Shown here: piece after piece, positions 1 through 20,674 of the stretch | How positions within the stretch are numbered: position 1 is the stretch's first letter | How the letters are laid out: every line of letters begins with the position of its first letter | Assembly (NCBI RefSeq): GCF_025698545.1 | Contig: NC_068575.1 | Location: 55,871,980 to 55,935,979 of the forward strand | Reading direction: 5' to 3' | DNA length: 64,000 bases | Source of the DNA: Gossypium raimondii | Lineage: Eukaryota > Streptophyta > Magnoliopsida > Malvales > Malvaceae | Position numbers and translations under genes: made by a program | Notes under the pieces: generated by a model | What the model was told of the DNA's origin: nothing | The model's input: the letters and a program-made list of their open reading frames with translations, nothing else | Database searches by the model: none

Positions 1-464
1 GATTCAACAGGTATAATACAATGGTTTTGTCATCAATTGAATTTTAAATCAATTAGTATTATTGCTACTGTAACATCTTTAAAGATGTGTACTTAACACA
101 TTTAAGTGTATAATATCTTTCGTTCAATTTTAAGAATACTATAACTTTGTATGTATATATTTATAGTGTAATTTTTATTTTATTAAATTTTGAGTAAATT
201 AAAACTACATAATTATTTATTTCTAATAATTCATTTAAATTGAAAGTGAGAAAACTTGGATAAATACTTCAAAAAAAACATGGATAGACTCATGTATGCT
301 TTGATATTGGGCTAAAGTTGACAAAAGAAATATAATTGAAATGGGCTTGTTGCTGTATCATAAAGCCATTGGGTGTTGGAGTTTGGATGCCATAATCCGA
401 TATTTGGGCCTTTGTATATCGTTTTATCAAAGACCAACGGGACGAAGCCTGTCAAAATATCAGC

Positions 465-470
465 CACGTG
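465..470. promoter_or_regulatory. G-box (CACGTG) upstream of BAM2
   Basis: A palindromic CACGTG lies in the context GCCACGTGTAA, about 385 bp before the BAM2 start codon. G-boxes bind bZIP, bHLH and BZR-type factors. The flanks match the BZR1-BAM element TCACACGTGTGA only weakly (8 of 12). The rest of 1-853 is AT-rich upstream DNA in which I see no gene. Confidence 0.4.
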
Positions 471-853
471 TAAAGAAAAGAGTGGTCTGTCACGTTCCTC
501 CTTTCAGCTAAAGCCTCATTAGTTTTCTTCTTTTTCTTTTTCAAGCTGGCTTACTTTAATGGCAACCGGCACTTAAAAAAACTCTTTTTTGCTGTTGGAT
601 CCATAAAACGTCACTGTGAAGCATTTCAGTCTTTCCTTTATTTCCCCGCCACACGAAATTCACTCTTCCCTCCCTCTTTTCCGTTGAGTTGCCCCGAAAT
701 ATTTTCCGATCGAAAATGAAAAAAAGCCAAAAGAATTACGGTCAGATTCTTCTAAATAAAGGAAATGTTTCCATTTTATTTCCAAGTTGATCTCTGCAAA
801 GTGTTCAATTACATTCCAATTCAGGCAGTTACTGGAAAAAAGAATAAATCAAA

Positions 854-4166
<3,313 letters not shown>

Positions 4167-4353
4167 AAAACCTGCTACCACCCAAGGGGAAGGATGGACG
4201 GGTTGCTGCTTAGGAGAAAGAAAGATACGTATAACTTTGTAGATGTTCTTTTTACATAATTTAGGATACGGATGTAAAAGTATATGTTTTCTATATTGCT
4301 ATTTAGTAAGCGCAGTGTCCGTTCCTCTTGAGCCTTGACTATTTGCTCTCTCA

Positions 4354-4359
4354 AATAAA
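4354..4359 (+). terminator. Probable BAM2 poly(A) signal
   Basis: AATAAA lies 188 bp after the BAM2 stop codon, a normal 3'-UTR distance. The 3' end itself cannot be seen. The remainder of 4360-4800 is AT-rich spacer before the BAM7 promoter. Confidence 0.35.
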
Positions 4360-4800
4360 AAGCAGCGATAAATTATCATTAATATTTAAAAATTAAATTT
4401 TAATCCTTATTATTTGTTCAAAGTTAGTGACTGATTGATGTGATGTTATTGCGTTAACAATAATTGTCACATGGCATTGTAATATAATTATTGGATGGGA
4501 GTTGTGAGTTGTCTTATGATTTGATTTTTAGCATAGGTCTTAGGTAATAATTATTCTTATGTAGGATTTTGCATTTTATGAAAATATTATTTACAATACG
4601 ATTAAACTTTGTTTAAGATAAATGTTTTTTTTTCACTGGCCACTAGCAGTTACTTGCCATTCTTTAAAAAAAATTTGCTTAAATGTGTCGAAGTGGTTTC
4701 GCAAAAAACTGACTTTAGCACGAATCACGGGTCACAGACACGCCCAAATCTCGTGACCGGTCGGGTCCCTCTGCTATGAAGAAAAAGCCCGCGGCACGTT

Positions 4801-4812
4801 TCACACGTGTCT
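4801..4812. promoter_or_regulatory. BZR1-BAM-responsive-element-like site near the BAM7 leader
   Basis: The sequence TCACACGTGTCT matches 10 of 12 positions of the BBRE (TCACACGTGTGA), the site reported for Arabidopsis BAM7 and BAM8 binding. It lies in a C-rich region just before the probable BAM7 5' leader, about 1.07 kb before the start codon but close to the likely transcription start. Binding and autoregulation are inference. Confidence 0.45.
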
Positions 4813-5237
4813 CCTCACCCGTCCATAGATTTTACTCAGCTTAATACACTATCCCACACACGCCCCATTCGTGCCAAACCCTAATTTTCACACACATACA
4901 CGCTCGTCCATCCCTCACACGCGTGAAACCTTTTCTCTCACGCGCTCGCCTCTCCCTCATTCACGCGCCACCTCACCCTTGCTGGAAATAGCCATTTTCT
5001 CCGCCCTACTCCCTCGCTTCTTCCATCTTCGCATCACTGGGGAACACTCGTCTTTCCACGTCGGAGATGCCTCCAGTTGCCGGGAACTTTGATATGTTCA
5101 CATAAATTGCTCGGCTGGAGGCGAGAACGTGGAACTTGAAGAGAAGACGAAGGATTGGGGATATTTCGAAGCTTCATTTCTGGAGAATTGAAGATTCCCG
5201 TGAGAATTACTTGAGAAACTGAGATGCTACTTTCAAG

Positions 5238-5747
5238 GTAATTTTATCAGGAGAAAACTTTCAAGCTGGACTTGTCCATCTTCTCTTTAGTTGATACGTA
5301 CTCCAATTTTCTTGGAAAATTTTGTTTGTTGTATGAAGTTCTAGAGTGAATCTCTCTCTCTCTTGCCTGTGTAGGTTTTATGGTTAATTTGCCTAGGAGA
5401 ATTCTGTTAAGTACTTAATTTTCTTTATGTGATTGCTGAGAAAGCGTTGTATAAGAGATGGAAGCTAATAAAATTTGACTTTTGTTTTTTGTTGTATTAA
5501 TTTTCATAAACAGAAATTTAAGTCCAAATGAGACAAAATAGTTTCTTTCCTGACAATTTAGTGGGATATTTGATATTTCTGAGGCCTAAGAAGCTTAGTA
5601 GGTGCCTTATATTAGTTATTGTTATTCTTTTGGTCATTGTATTAAGGGAAACATGTAGTATTGGAAGGTTGAACTGTCCCCTTCTGAGTAATAATATGAA
5701 TTGTTTTTTTTTTCTTGAAAGATGAATTTATTTTTTATTGTTAACAG
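5238..5747 (+). other. Probable 5'-UTR intron of BAM7
   Basis: A donor (TTCAAG|GTAATT) and an acceptor (TTAACAG|GAAAAT) bracket a T-rich stretch upstream of the BAM7 ATG, with no convincing coding frame across it. A C-rich leader runs from about 4860 to 5237. Long 5'-UTR introns are common in plant regulatory genes. The exact leader needs transcript data. Confidence 0.4.
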
Positions 5748-5878
5748 GAAAATCTGAAATTGAGCTGGGACAGAGAGATCAGCAGATCTGGTTGTTGCAT
5801 TGTAAGAGAAATACATGCAGATAAGTTTTAATCCTAAGGTATTTTGGGGTTAAGGGTCCTGGATTAGAGTGGGAAGTT

Positions 5879-11300
<5,422 letters not shown>

Positions 11301-11412
11301 TAAAAGAGTAGGAAAAGTGTTAGAAGTATTTTGTGCCATTCCGTTTGCCCCTCCCACAACAAATGTTGCATAATATTAGAGCAAATAGTATTCTCATTTT
11401 AATTTATTTGAC

Positions 11413-11424
11413 AAACACGTGTGA
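11413..11424. promoter_or_regulatory. Second CACGTG site, downstream of BAM7
   Basis: AAACACGTGTGA keeps the core and right half of the BZR1-BAM element (9 of 12). It lies 113 bp past the BAM7 stop, probably in or near the 3' UTR. A chance G-box is quite possible. Confidence 0.25.
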
Positions 11425-12128
11425 ATGAAATTAGGGATCGCAATGGTGAATTATTTTGGACCACTGCTGCTCTTTTACTCTTTTAACTCAGTTATCTCCA
11501 GCAAGAGGCTCTTGATGCTCCATGTTTCTCCAGCATCACCGAATGAGACCTTTTTATTTTGGGATTTGAATTTCATGTCACTTTTTGTAAGTAATTGTAT
11601 GAGTGGGGATCCTTATAATTTTATAGTAATAGCAGAACTGCTTTCCTGTTTCAACCACATCCTCTCAAGTCTTCCGGCTTTAACCCATTTTCTACCATCT
11701 TTTGTAAATGGAGCTTACGACTTACGTGAGTTCTCTTGTAATAGGACCCCCAAATCCAATAGATTAAAGATTTTTCCCATTCTAATTATCTTTTTAATAA
11801 ACCATAAAACTCTCTGTGTCTATATATATGCTTTTCCATTTTACCTCACAAGATGGGTATCTCCCAAGATTTCCACATCAAAGCTTTAATTACCAATAAT
11901 TTCGGATATATTAACCAAAAATAATTATAATTAAAATAAATAAATAAAGGGTAATCACAAAAGAAAACGAGGAAGGCGATCAACCCTACAATTTAGGACC
12001 ACTTTGTTTTGCTTTTTTTGTGTCTACTTTGTTTAATGTTGTGTTGGAGAAATTATGTATTTGCGTTACCAGAAATAAATTTTAATTAGTTTTTTTTTTA
12101 TAATGAAACATTTCCTTATCGTATTATG

Positions 12129-12468
12129 GGTTAAAATATGCTTTAAGGTTTTGTACGTTTCCTACATTTAAAATTTAATCCCTTACTTTTATTTTAAGAA
12201 ATGTAATTTCTCTACTTTTTAATTTTAAAATATAAGTCTAATTATTAACCTCGTCAATTTATTTTTAAATTCATGTTTATTATATTCTTTTTACATGCTT
12301 ACTGAGTATTTTTTATTTTAAAATTTCACATTAATAGAACAATTTTAATAGATTAATTATTAGACTTAAATTTTAAAATAAAAAATAAAAAATTATATTA
12401 TTAAAAATATAAATAAAGAGTCTAAATTCTAAATATAATAAAATACAGAGATTTAGAGTATATTATGC
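12129..12468. repeat. AT-rich foldback element (MITE-like)
   Basis: The left arm (starting near TTAAAATATGCTTTAAGG) and the right arm are imperfect inverted repeats over about 120 bp, with AT-rich DNA between. No coding capacity is visible. Arm-to-arm similarity suggests a non-autonomous DNA transposon. Target duplications are not clear. The rest of 11301-13998 is AT-rich spacer with no gene that I can support. Confidence 0.5.
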
Positions 12469-13009
12469 GGGTTACGTAACCCAAAAACAAGAAGGAAAAA
12501 CACACTGTTACTTTGGAACATATTCTATGCAGTTATATGCCATACAAGATCCGAAATATTGGCTTTGGCAGCATCGGATGTGTTGCTTTTGTTGTTCATA
12601 CCAAAAATAATTCAATTGGCTTAAGATTCTTTGTCTCTCTGGTTCTTATCTCTTAACGTAATATGCTTACCTTATTTATACTTATATTTTATTTTTGTAA
12701 AATAAAAAAATTTAATACAACAGTGTTTTTATCTTTTCATGTTTTCTAATAAAATAATAATTTTATTTTAAATTATTAACTTCCAATTTGGTTTTAATAT
12801 ATACTTTTTATAAATATATTATTTATATAGTTTTTCACCCCGTGTGTCATAAAACTAGTCAATGTTGAGAGATTGATTAAGTTGGTGTCACTCATCAATT
12901 AGATCTCAACTTAGTTAAGAAATTACCAAAAGTGTCTTAATTTTATAAAATAATAAAATTATTTTGAAAGTATTTATGTCATTTTATATTTTGATAATTC
13001 AAAAAATAC

Positions 13010-13070
13010 ATAAAATATTAAAATATTGAATAACTCAATCATAAAATATTAAAATATTGAATAACTCAAT
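13010..13070. repeat. Two-unit tandem duplication (31 bp)
   Basis: The 31-bp unit beginning ATAAAATATTAAAATATTG occurs twice in a row (13010-13040 and 13041-13070) with no difference over the shared length, so the duplication is recent. Confidence 0.85.
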
Positions 13071-13998
13071 TTTTTTTCTTTTTTATACCATTTTTTTATG
13101 GATTTGTTATACAAATGATTTCAGCCATCTCAGAGTGTATCATAACTTAATTATATGTAATAATTTTCTTCTCAAGTCAAATGACTAGTAATGCGATGTA
13201 ATTTTTTGGTTTCACAATGTATCAACTGAAACAAATCTGATTGTTAATCTTCCGGGTTCGTAAACCCATTAATATGATGTAATACCATTATTATTGCATA
13301 TAATTTTTGAAATGTTGAAGAATTACCTAGAAGACATGACAAAACTTTAAAATTATTAATCTATTATAATTATAATAAAAAACTAATAAACTATCACGTT
13401 TATCTAAATTATTAAATTATTTATAAATTACAGAAAAACTCATGGGGCTTAAATTTAAGAGTTAAATGACTCCAAAAAATTAAAGCTTGAGTTTTGTTAT
13501 TTCAACCAAAAGGTTATTAAAATTATACACAATACTTTTTTATAGTGTGCGCTATCCTTTTAATCTGGTTCTGTTTTGTAATTAATATTTTAATTAGAGT
13601 GTTTATTGGTTGGGGGTGGGTTCTACTAATTGTTTATTATTAATTTGTACCCAAAGACCATTAATTATTAACCACAAATCATGTACGACTGATAAGCTAT
13701 GCGTAGCTAATAAATTAAGTACTTTTTGTTTTACGTAAAATATGAAAACAGTAATAGTATAATGAATTCAACAGCTTTTTGGTAGTGTTTTTTCGTATAA
13801 TTTCTCATGTGTTGCCCAAATTGGCAAATTAGTCATTGAAAAAATAAGAAATTTCTAAATAAATAATCAATGTTGTATACAGTACACCCACAAATCATTT
13901 TGTCTACTCTGTATTTGCAGTGACTTTCTTATCCCTCTCAATCATTCCACTCATCTTCTTCAATTTCCGTTTTCGGCCTTACGCGCTTAAGCTTTAGT

Positions 13999-16900
13999 AT
14001 GAACAGCGAAACAGGCAAATCTTTCTTACTTTTGGCTCTGTCAGTTTATTTTCGCTATTCCTCCGATTGATAGACCAGAAACTGCAAGAAAAGTTTTTCT
14101 CCGAAGATTTTGTCTCCAAACTGTGTGGAATTTTTTTTTTTTTTGGCTTTCTTTTGCAGTGATTGAGTTTTTAGGCAACGTTCCCTTGCTGCAGAGATTA
14201 CCGAGTTCTGTGTTCAAGAGAATCGCTGATGTTGTAAAATTTAAGCACTTTGGTAATTTATGAAGTTCTGATCCGAATTCAGTTAAATGAAATTTTTTCG
14301 ATCTGAATTTTCATTTGATCTACGTGACTGCATATATTTTGTCTTTGATTTGCTTTATACGCTACCCAACAGAATCTTTCATCAGGTTAAATCGAACTGC
14401 AATGAAATATATTAAAACTGATTACTTACTGGTTTTGCTTAAAATAATTTGCGTTGCAGAGAAAGGAGATTATGTCGTTCGGGAAGGAGAAGTTGGAGAC
14501 GGTATCTATTTCGTATGGGAAGGAGAGGTCTGGTTTTTCTATTTTCCTCTCCCCCCTATTTTAAGTACATTTTTATCCCTTCCGTTAGGTTGTTACTTTC
14601 AGTTATTTATTTGCTTTTCAAAAATTATTCAAAGATGGATGCAATATAAATATATATTGACGATGAGGAAATAGCTAAAATTGATAATTTTGTATACAAA
14701 TAAAGTACTATTTGTTTCTAGAAGCAAAAATATGAACCAAATAGAGTCCTTTTTGCTGAGTTTCAATTTTGTGGTTTATAGGCTGAAGTATCTGGATCAG
14801 TCCATGCTGAAGAAGAAAACCGACTTGAGTATCAATTGAAACGATATGATTACTTTGGCCATGGTTAAAGCTTCTCTATCTTTCCTCAGTGTTATATTTT
14901 TGCAACTTTTGAATATTGACCTGTTTTAGTTTGAAGAGTTTTTGTGTGTGCATTCTTTGTGATCGATCTTATATGAACAAGAACCGCCTAAAATCAACTA
15001 ATGATGGAGGAATTAGTCCTAAATTGAATATAATTGAGCTTGCTTTTGCAGTTAATCCTGAATCAGTTCACGTGGCAGATATAATTGCCTTAACTAAGGT
15101 AGAGCTACATATTTCTTTCTTCTTTTGCATAACTTTTCTTGGTTAATTAGAACATTCCAATTTCCAACCACTCAAGCTTATAAAAATATATTTGGTGATA
15201 ACATGGACTACTTGTTACTACAGCTGACCTGCCTGTTTCTACCTCACGAGCATTGCACTTTGCTTCAGTCAAAATCTATCTGGAGCACAGATAGGACGAC
15301 GGAGACCTGTGCGCTCGTGGAAAGTATATTGCATTTGGAGCCAATAGAAGTATGCTTCTTCTTTCTCTTTTATTTATTCTATTGCCATTAGGAAGAGTGA
15401 AGTTTGAGAGTTCGTGTTTTCTTCGTATACTTTTAACTGTGGCAGTTTTCTTTCCTTGTAGAAACATGTTAATAGAGTTGGAAAACAATTGATCTAATTA
15501 GGTTCTTCTCATAACCTCTTTACCTAGACCTTTTTTTCCCCCTTTTGGTTGTAGTTAAACATATTCCAGGGGATTACTTTGCCAGATGCACCAAAATTTG
15601 GGAAGGTCTTTGGAGGACAGTTTGTTGGACAGGCAAGTTTAATCTTCTTCTCTCCTTTATTCACATTGTCGATCCTAAGTTCCTCACATTTACCTCGTAT
15701 GATAGCATCATTTAATATGCTGCTTTTGTATTTACTTGTGTGCTTGATGCTTGTGATAGTCAATGATATTTAAGCACTGTTGTTTTAGGTGGAGATTATA
15801 AGTTTCTATTGGTAGTTTGTGAGGTTAAACGGTGGCCTAATATGTTTTCTGGATTGGTATTGATTTAGACATGAAGTTGCTGGCACTCAAACACTGACTG
15901 TCTCAGAGTTTTGAGCAAATGGTAAATGTATTATGCTGTGCCGTCAGTGAATTTATATGGATATATATCTACTTAAATATGGTTGTTGGTATTTAGTTCA
16001 TAGTGAGGTAGTATGTTTTCTGCATTAAGTGGTTTAATTGACTTGATGGACTTAGTAGTTGTTGTCTTATTTGCTTCCTGTTGATTGTCATGCTGTTTAA
16101 ACTGAGGTAATTGTTATCCTTTTTTTTGTCGCCACTGTTCAGGCACTGGCTGCAGCATCAAAAACTGTTGATTCTCTTAAAATTGTCCATAGTTTGCACT
16201 CTTATTTTCTTATGGTTGGGGATTTTAATAGTAAGTGCCTTATCTGTGAGCATTATTCAATAAATAGATTCATCATATTTTTCTGGTTTTTAGAAATTTC
16301 CTGCGGTTGATATTTTTACTGTTTAACTAAATTTGTGCATGAGTCCTTATAAATGGGTCATTATCCCACATCTTCAATCTTCATAACTGTAACAATTTGA
16401 ACTATGTCCAATCGAACAAATTTCGTTCTTCATTTTCTATCTTCCTGTCATTTGGAAGGAAAGTTAGATAGTGCAAGTAAAGAAAGCAGAAGATATGCCA
16501 TGACTCATGACCTCAGAGAAATGAATATTAGGTGTCAAAATTGTACAAGTAGATAGAAAAATTATAAACTCATTACCCTCTTTCATTTCTTAAAATGAAA
16601 AAAAAAATTGCAGTAAGCTGGATAGGCAATTTTGTTTCACTTTTAGCCTCCAAACACTTATTGATTCTGCCCCGTTTCTTAAGAATTTGTCTTAGAAATT
16701 ATGGTTGGATGAAAGGCTTTGAGTATGCTTTTCTAGCTAGTGTCTGAATTTAATGTATATGTAAATTTGTGAGTAAATTATTTGAACATCTTTCATATAA
16801 AAAAAACCAGTACCATGAATAAATCATAGCTTTTACATTGTTTTTGCTTATTGAACTTTTCATGGTAAATCACCAGTTCATCTTGATATTGAAATTAGCA

Positions 16901-19552
16901 GTTCAAGTGAAAGTTTTCTTAATAGCAAATATTTATATCTGTATTATCTCTGTTCTTTTTTACAGTACCAATAATATATCAAGTTAATCGTCTACGTGAT
17001 GGTAGAAACTTTGCTACCCGTAGAGTAGATGCAATACAAAAAGGAAACATCGTATTCACACTATTAGCTTCTTTTCAGGTGTGATTTGTCTTCTCATTTT
17101 ATTTTTGAAGGTTCCAATCTAGCTTTTTAGTTCTTCAATTATTGGCTCATTCAGTTTTTCGCGTGAGCTTAAGTGTTAAACAAATTTTGACAGGTTTGTA
17201 GAACCGTTATGTTAAAGCATGTATCTGCGAAGAACTATTATGATCCACTTTTCACCTTCATGGGATAGTCAGTTTCTGTTATACTATTACTATCTGTAGA
17301 TTGATATCGATGGGATAAAATATTTTGACTGATGCCTTTAAAGAACATTAAATATAAGTAGATCTGTTTAACATCCCTTATTCTGTTCTTTTATGGGAGG
17401 TTCTAAGAATGGTAGAATTTTTGGATTCTGGGATAGTTTACTAAAAAATGCTACATATTACTATCAAAGCATAAGACAGCAAGTTGAATTTTCCCTTTTT
17501 AGCTTGTTCAATATACATTTTTAGTTGTGGAGTTGGTGTTTGATAATGATGATATATGCTATAGTGTTTTATCCAGCAGCCATTTTCACTATTTACTTCT
17601 TTTTGTACTGGTTTGTTGGTGTAATAGCATGTCAGGCTCCCATTAGTTTACTGAAGTTCCTGATTTGTTGTAATATGTGATTACTGCTGAATGGATACTT
17701 GTAGCATCTCAGACTACTTGCACTTTTTGCCTGTGTTGATTTTCCAGAAAGAAGAAGAAGGGTTTGATCATCAAGAAGCAATGATGCCATCTGTGCCAGC
17801 TCCAGACAGGGTAACTAATACATGCTTAAGTTAACATTTCCAGTCATTTGCTGTGGTGGGCAAGATAACATTATTGCTCTTTGACATATTGCAGCTTCTG
17901 TCATTGGATGAGCTACGAGAGTTACGTCTCACTGATCCCCGTCTTCCTATGTAAGAGTTTTGGTACCCAATTTTATTTATATATATGTAACTTTTTCATG
18001 GTTCAAAGCATCAATATGATTTCAAAACATTTGTCTTATCTAATTTATTCTATGTTTACCTGGTTACTTGTTTGTTTTTGTGGTAAAGAAAATTATATTT
18101 TCTCATTCTCTGCTGATATATTTTATATAGTATATTTGTATCATTAGGAACTCATTCAAGTTCAACAATTTTTTGTTTAATTATTTAACCCCTCCCCAAG
18201 AAATGAATGGCAAAAACTTATCTTGTGGGCTAATATTTATATCTTTGTATAGTGTGCTTTTTTTGAGTTTCGCTGTATTATGTGCCATGATTTATATATT
18301 TTATTTCAGGAGTTACCGAAAAAAGGTGGCCACAAAGAAATTTGTTCCTTGGCCCATAGAGATAAGATTTTGTGCACCTAATACTAACACAAACCAGACA
18401 AAATCTGATCCAAGGTTAGGCAATTTTTCTGGTGTTTCAAAATCTCATATTTTCCAGTTATATGTTAATATGCATCAACCCATTTAGCTGCCACCTTATC
18501 ATGTTTTCACTCTTAAGTGCTATATCTTATTTGAAAATTATATTTTGCTTTACAGTTTGAGGTATTGGTTTAGAGCCAAAGGAAAACTTTCAGATGATCA
18601 AGCTCTGCATAGGTCAGTGATTCTTTTAAATGCCAAATACTTTTCTTTTTGTCTGTATGTATTCCTTACTAGTTTTGGCTGTTCATGACTTAACAAAATA
18701 CTTGAAACCTTTTCTGCATATAGTGTAGCTTACTTGAGTCTGTTCTGTCCATGCCCATGTGCACACACACATCCTTTCCAGTTTCCCATCTTGGCAGAGA
18801 ATTATAAGCATATGGCAACAATCGTGTATGTATATAGATTGGGGGTGTAGCTCAGACTTTATTATCTTTTATTCAGTTTATGTGGTTTTCTTTCTACAGA
18901 TGTGTAGTGGCCTTTGCTTCAGATCTGATATTTAGTTCTGTCAGTTTGAATCCACACCGCAGAAAGGGTTTTAAGTCAGCTTCCCTTAGCCTGGACCACT
19001 CGTAAGCATCTGCTATAATCTGCATCATATCAACATTATTCTAATCGTCTGTGGGTCACAGTCCCACAACCCAAACTTCGTTTTGACATTATTTACTCTT
19101 TCCTTCGTGTTTTCCAGGATGTGGTTCCACCGGCATCTTAGGGCTGATGACTGGTTATTGTTTGTGGTAGGTTTAAGATGATGTCTATTTTCACCTATGA
19201 ATTAGCATTGAAATTTGTTTTTCACTTTCTTAATGAAATAAAATCGTTAATGGAATCAATGTCATGCAGATTGTTAGTCCTACAGCCAGTGTCACCCGAG
19301 GCTTTGTTTCGGGCCAAATGTTCAACAGAAAGGGAGAGGTATTTAGTTTACCCTTCTTTTTCTTTATCTTGTTGTTCCTTCCCTTTTTTATCTTGAGTTG
19401 CTTTTCCTTTTTCCGCCAAATCCCATTTTAGTGTTACCAGCCCAATCACCATACTTGTATATGTTGATTTGCAGCTTGTTGTATCATTGACTCAAGAAGC
19501 ACTGCTTAGGATGGCTAGGCCCCCAAACCCAGCAACGGTCTCAAAGCTTTGA
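13999..19552 (+). CDS. ACH2: Peroxisomal acyl-CoA thioesterase with cyclic-nucleotide-binding domain, ACH2 type (17 exons, 429 aa)
   Basis: Exons: 13999-14014, 14160-14252, 14460-14527, 14782-14863, 15052-15098, 15224-15349, 15555-15632, 16143-16230, 16966-17078, 17748-17810, 17895-17950, 18310-18414, 18556-18612, 18900-19001, 19118-19166, 19270-19338, 19475-19552 (1290 nt). Two introns need a GC donor: after exon 1 (ACAG|GCAAAT) and after exon 7 (GACAG|GCAAGT). Residues of roughly 10-125 form a cyclic-nucleotide-binding fold ([20 protein letters not shown]). The rest is a double hot-dog TesB-like thioesterase. The three TesB catalytic positions (Asp, Thr/Ser, Gln) have candidates in [18 protein letters not shown] and LTQEAL. 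The C-terminus SKL is a classical PTS1, so the enzyme should hydrolyse fatty acyl-CoAs in peroxisomes. The protein matches Arabidopsis ACH2 (about 427 aa) along its length. Exon 1 is only 16 nt and is the least certain part. Confidence 0.9.
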
Positions 19553-19732
19553 ACTATTCTATAGTGTTAATATTTGATGTGTTGAGCTTTATGGTCAAAT
19601 GTAAGACCTTTTTGTACTAAGGACTAGGTTCCGAGTTTTCTAGCATTTTATAAGTTCTTAATCCGGATAGTTGCTTTATAGCATTTTGGTGGAAAGACAC
19701 CACACTAAACCCTAGCGTGGACTCTTCCACAT

Positions 19733-19853
19733 AAAAAAAAGCCTCCTCTGTATTAAGATAAAACTCTCTTTCATCCTGCAGTAACAAGCTTGTAGGATGT
19801 TTTTTAAGTATGGGGAAAGCCTCCCACACCTGAATATCCTTCTGTCACATATT
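19733..19853 (-). repeat. Repeat family R1, inverted partial copy
   Basis: Read on the minus strand this matches part of the copy at 19925-20262: an ACAGAAGGATATT segment, GGGAGGCTTTCCCCATAC and CTACAAGCTTGTT in the same order. The family is unclassified. It sits in the region just after the thioesterase stop codon, possibly within its 3' UTR. Confidence 0.6.
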
Positions 19854-19924
19854 AACCTTTCAGTCAACAACTGCTGACTCTGCCACCCCAAACCCTCTTT
19901 GACGGGTCCTGCAGTTGTAGATGG

Positions 19925-20262
19925 GACACTTTATGTTGTATATGAGATTTTTGGAAATTTAATGATGTGCCAGAAGGATATTAGGGCATAGGTGGCTATT
20001 TGGAGGCTTCCCCATACATAGAACACCACCACCCTACAAGCTTGTTGCTGTTGGAAAGAACTTTTATCTCGTAAGGATGGGGGGGGGGTGTAGGTAATAG
20101 TTGATGTTAGCACTGCAGACAATATGAAAGGGATGATGGCGAGTGCTTATGTACCAGCACTCACTGCAAATGATGAGGTTATTATAAGCTGTAAACATTT
20201 CACTGCAAATGGTAGATTATTGTAAGTTGTAAATGTTTGGCCATCTGAAAACATTGATTGGG
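19925..20262 (+). repeat. Repeat family R1, direct copy
   Basis: Shares order and sequence with 31250-31552, including AATGATGTG, ACCACCCT(A/G)(C/T)AAGCTTGTTGCT, TTGATGTTAGCACTG and GTAAATGTTTGGCCAT. It faces the inverted piece at 19733-19853, giving a local foldback. I do not recognise the family; no long ORF survives. Confidence 0.6.
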
Positions 20263-20559
20263 CTTGGATATCTTCTAATGCTGTACAACACCTTTCAGTT
20301 TTTAGCATTCATGCATTATTTTGGGGATTGATATTAGTTATGATAATTGCTATGGTAGTAGTGGCTGTTTAATTAGCAGATTTGAAATTCGGAAAGACTC
20401 ATTCCCATTTGATGATTACCATTTGATAGCTGAAAACTGTCATGAATCTGCAAAAGAATTTTGTTCACATTTTGGGAATGATTATGGAATATCCATAAGT
20501 CTGCACAATCTTTTTTTATATGTTTGGATGATCGTGCTTAGTACATTTTTTTTTCTTTA

Positions 20560-20672
20560 AGCAGTTGTATATTCTCTTACATCCTTCGCTCTGTATAAAT
20601 TTAAAATCTTAAGTCAATGACGGGGAGAGATTTGTCAATCCCGATTAGACAAACCGTGAAAAGTTTACTGAC
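20560..20672 (+). pseudogene. Diverged duplicate of the coiled-coil gene's exon 2/intron junction
   Basis: About 110 bp align in the same orientation with 22348-22487, i.e. the exon 2 start, intron and exon 1 donor side of the minus-strand gene at 22193-22718. Shared blocks include AAGCAG(T/C)TGTAT, AAAATCTTA, CAATCCCGATT and AAAAGTTTAC. Intron sequence is included, so it copied at DNA level and is not a processed copy. About 27 bp around the exon-intron boundary are missing here. It cannot encode the protein. Confidence 0.65.
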
Positions 20673-20674
20673 TA

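Noticed and set aside
4871-5092. 73-codon frame in the BAM7 leader
   Set aside because: It lies in the C-rich 5' leader. Its Ser/Pro/Arg composition follows from base bias, and it has no recognisable domain. It could act as an upstream ORF, but there is no evidence for that.
11425-11889. 154-codon plus-strand open frame after BAM7
   Set aside because: It begins just past the BAM7 stop in what is probably 3' UTR and shows no conserved motif or plausible gene structure.
17192-17270. Extra exon of the thioesterase in intron 9 ([18 protein letters not shown])
   Set aside because: The protein is already continuous across exons 9 and 10 when compared with the ACH2 family, and this segment would add a stop.
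20075-20090. Poly-G runs (also near 10830 and 42659) as quadruplex elements
   Set aside because: They are single homopolymer runs, not four spaced G-tracts, and may vary by assembly.
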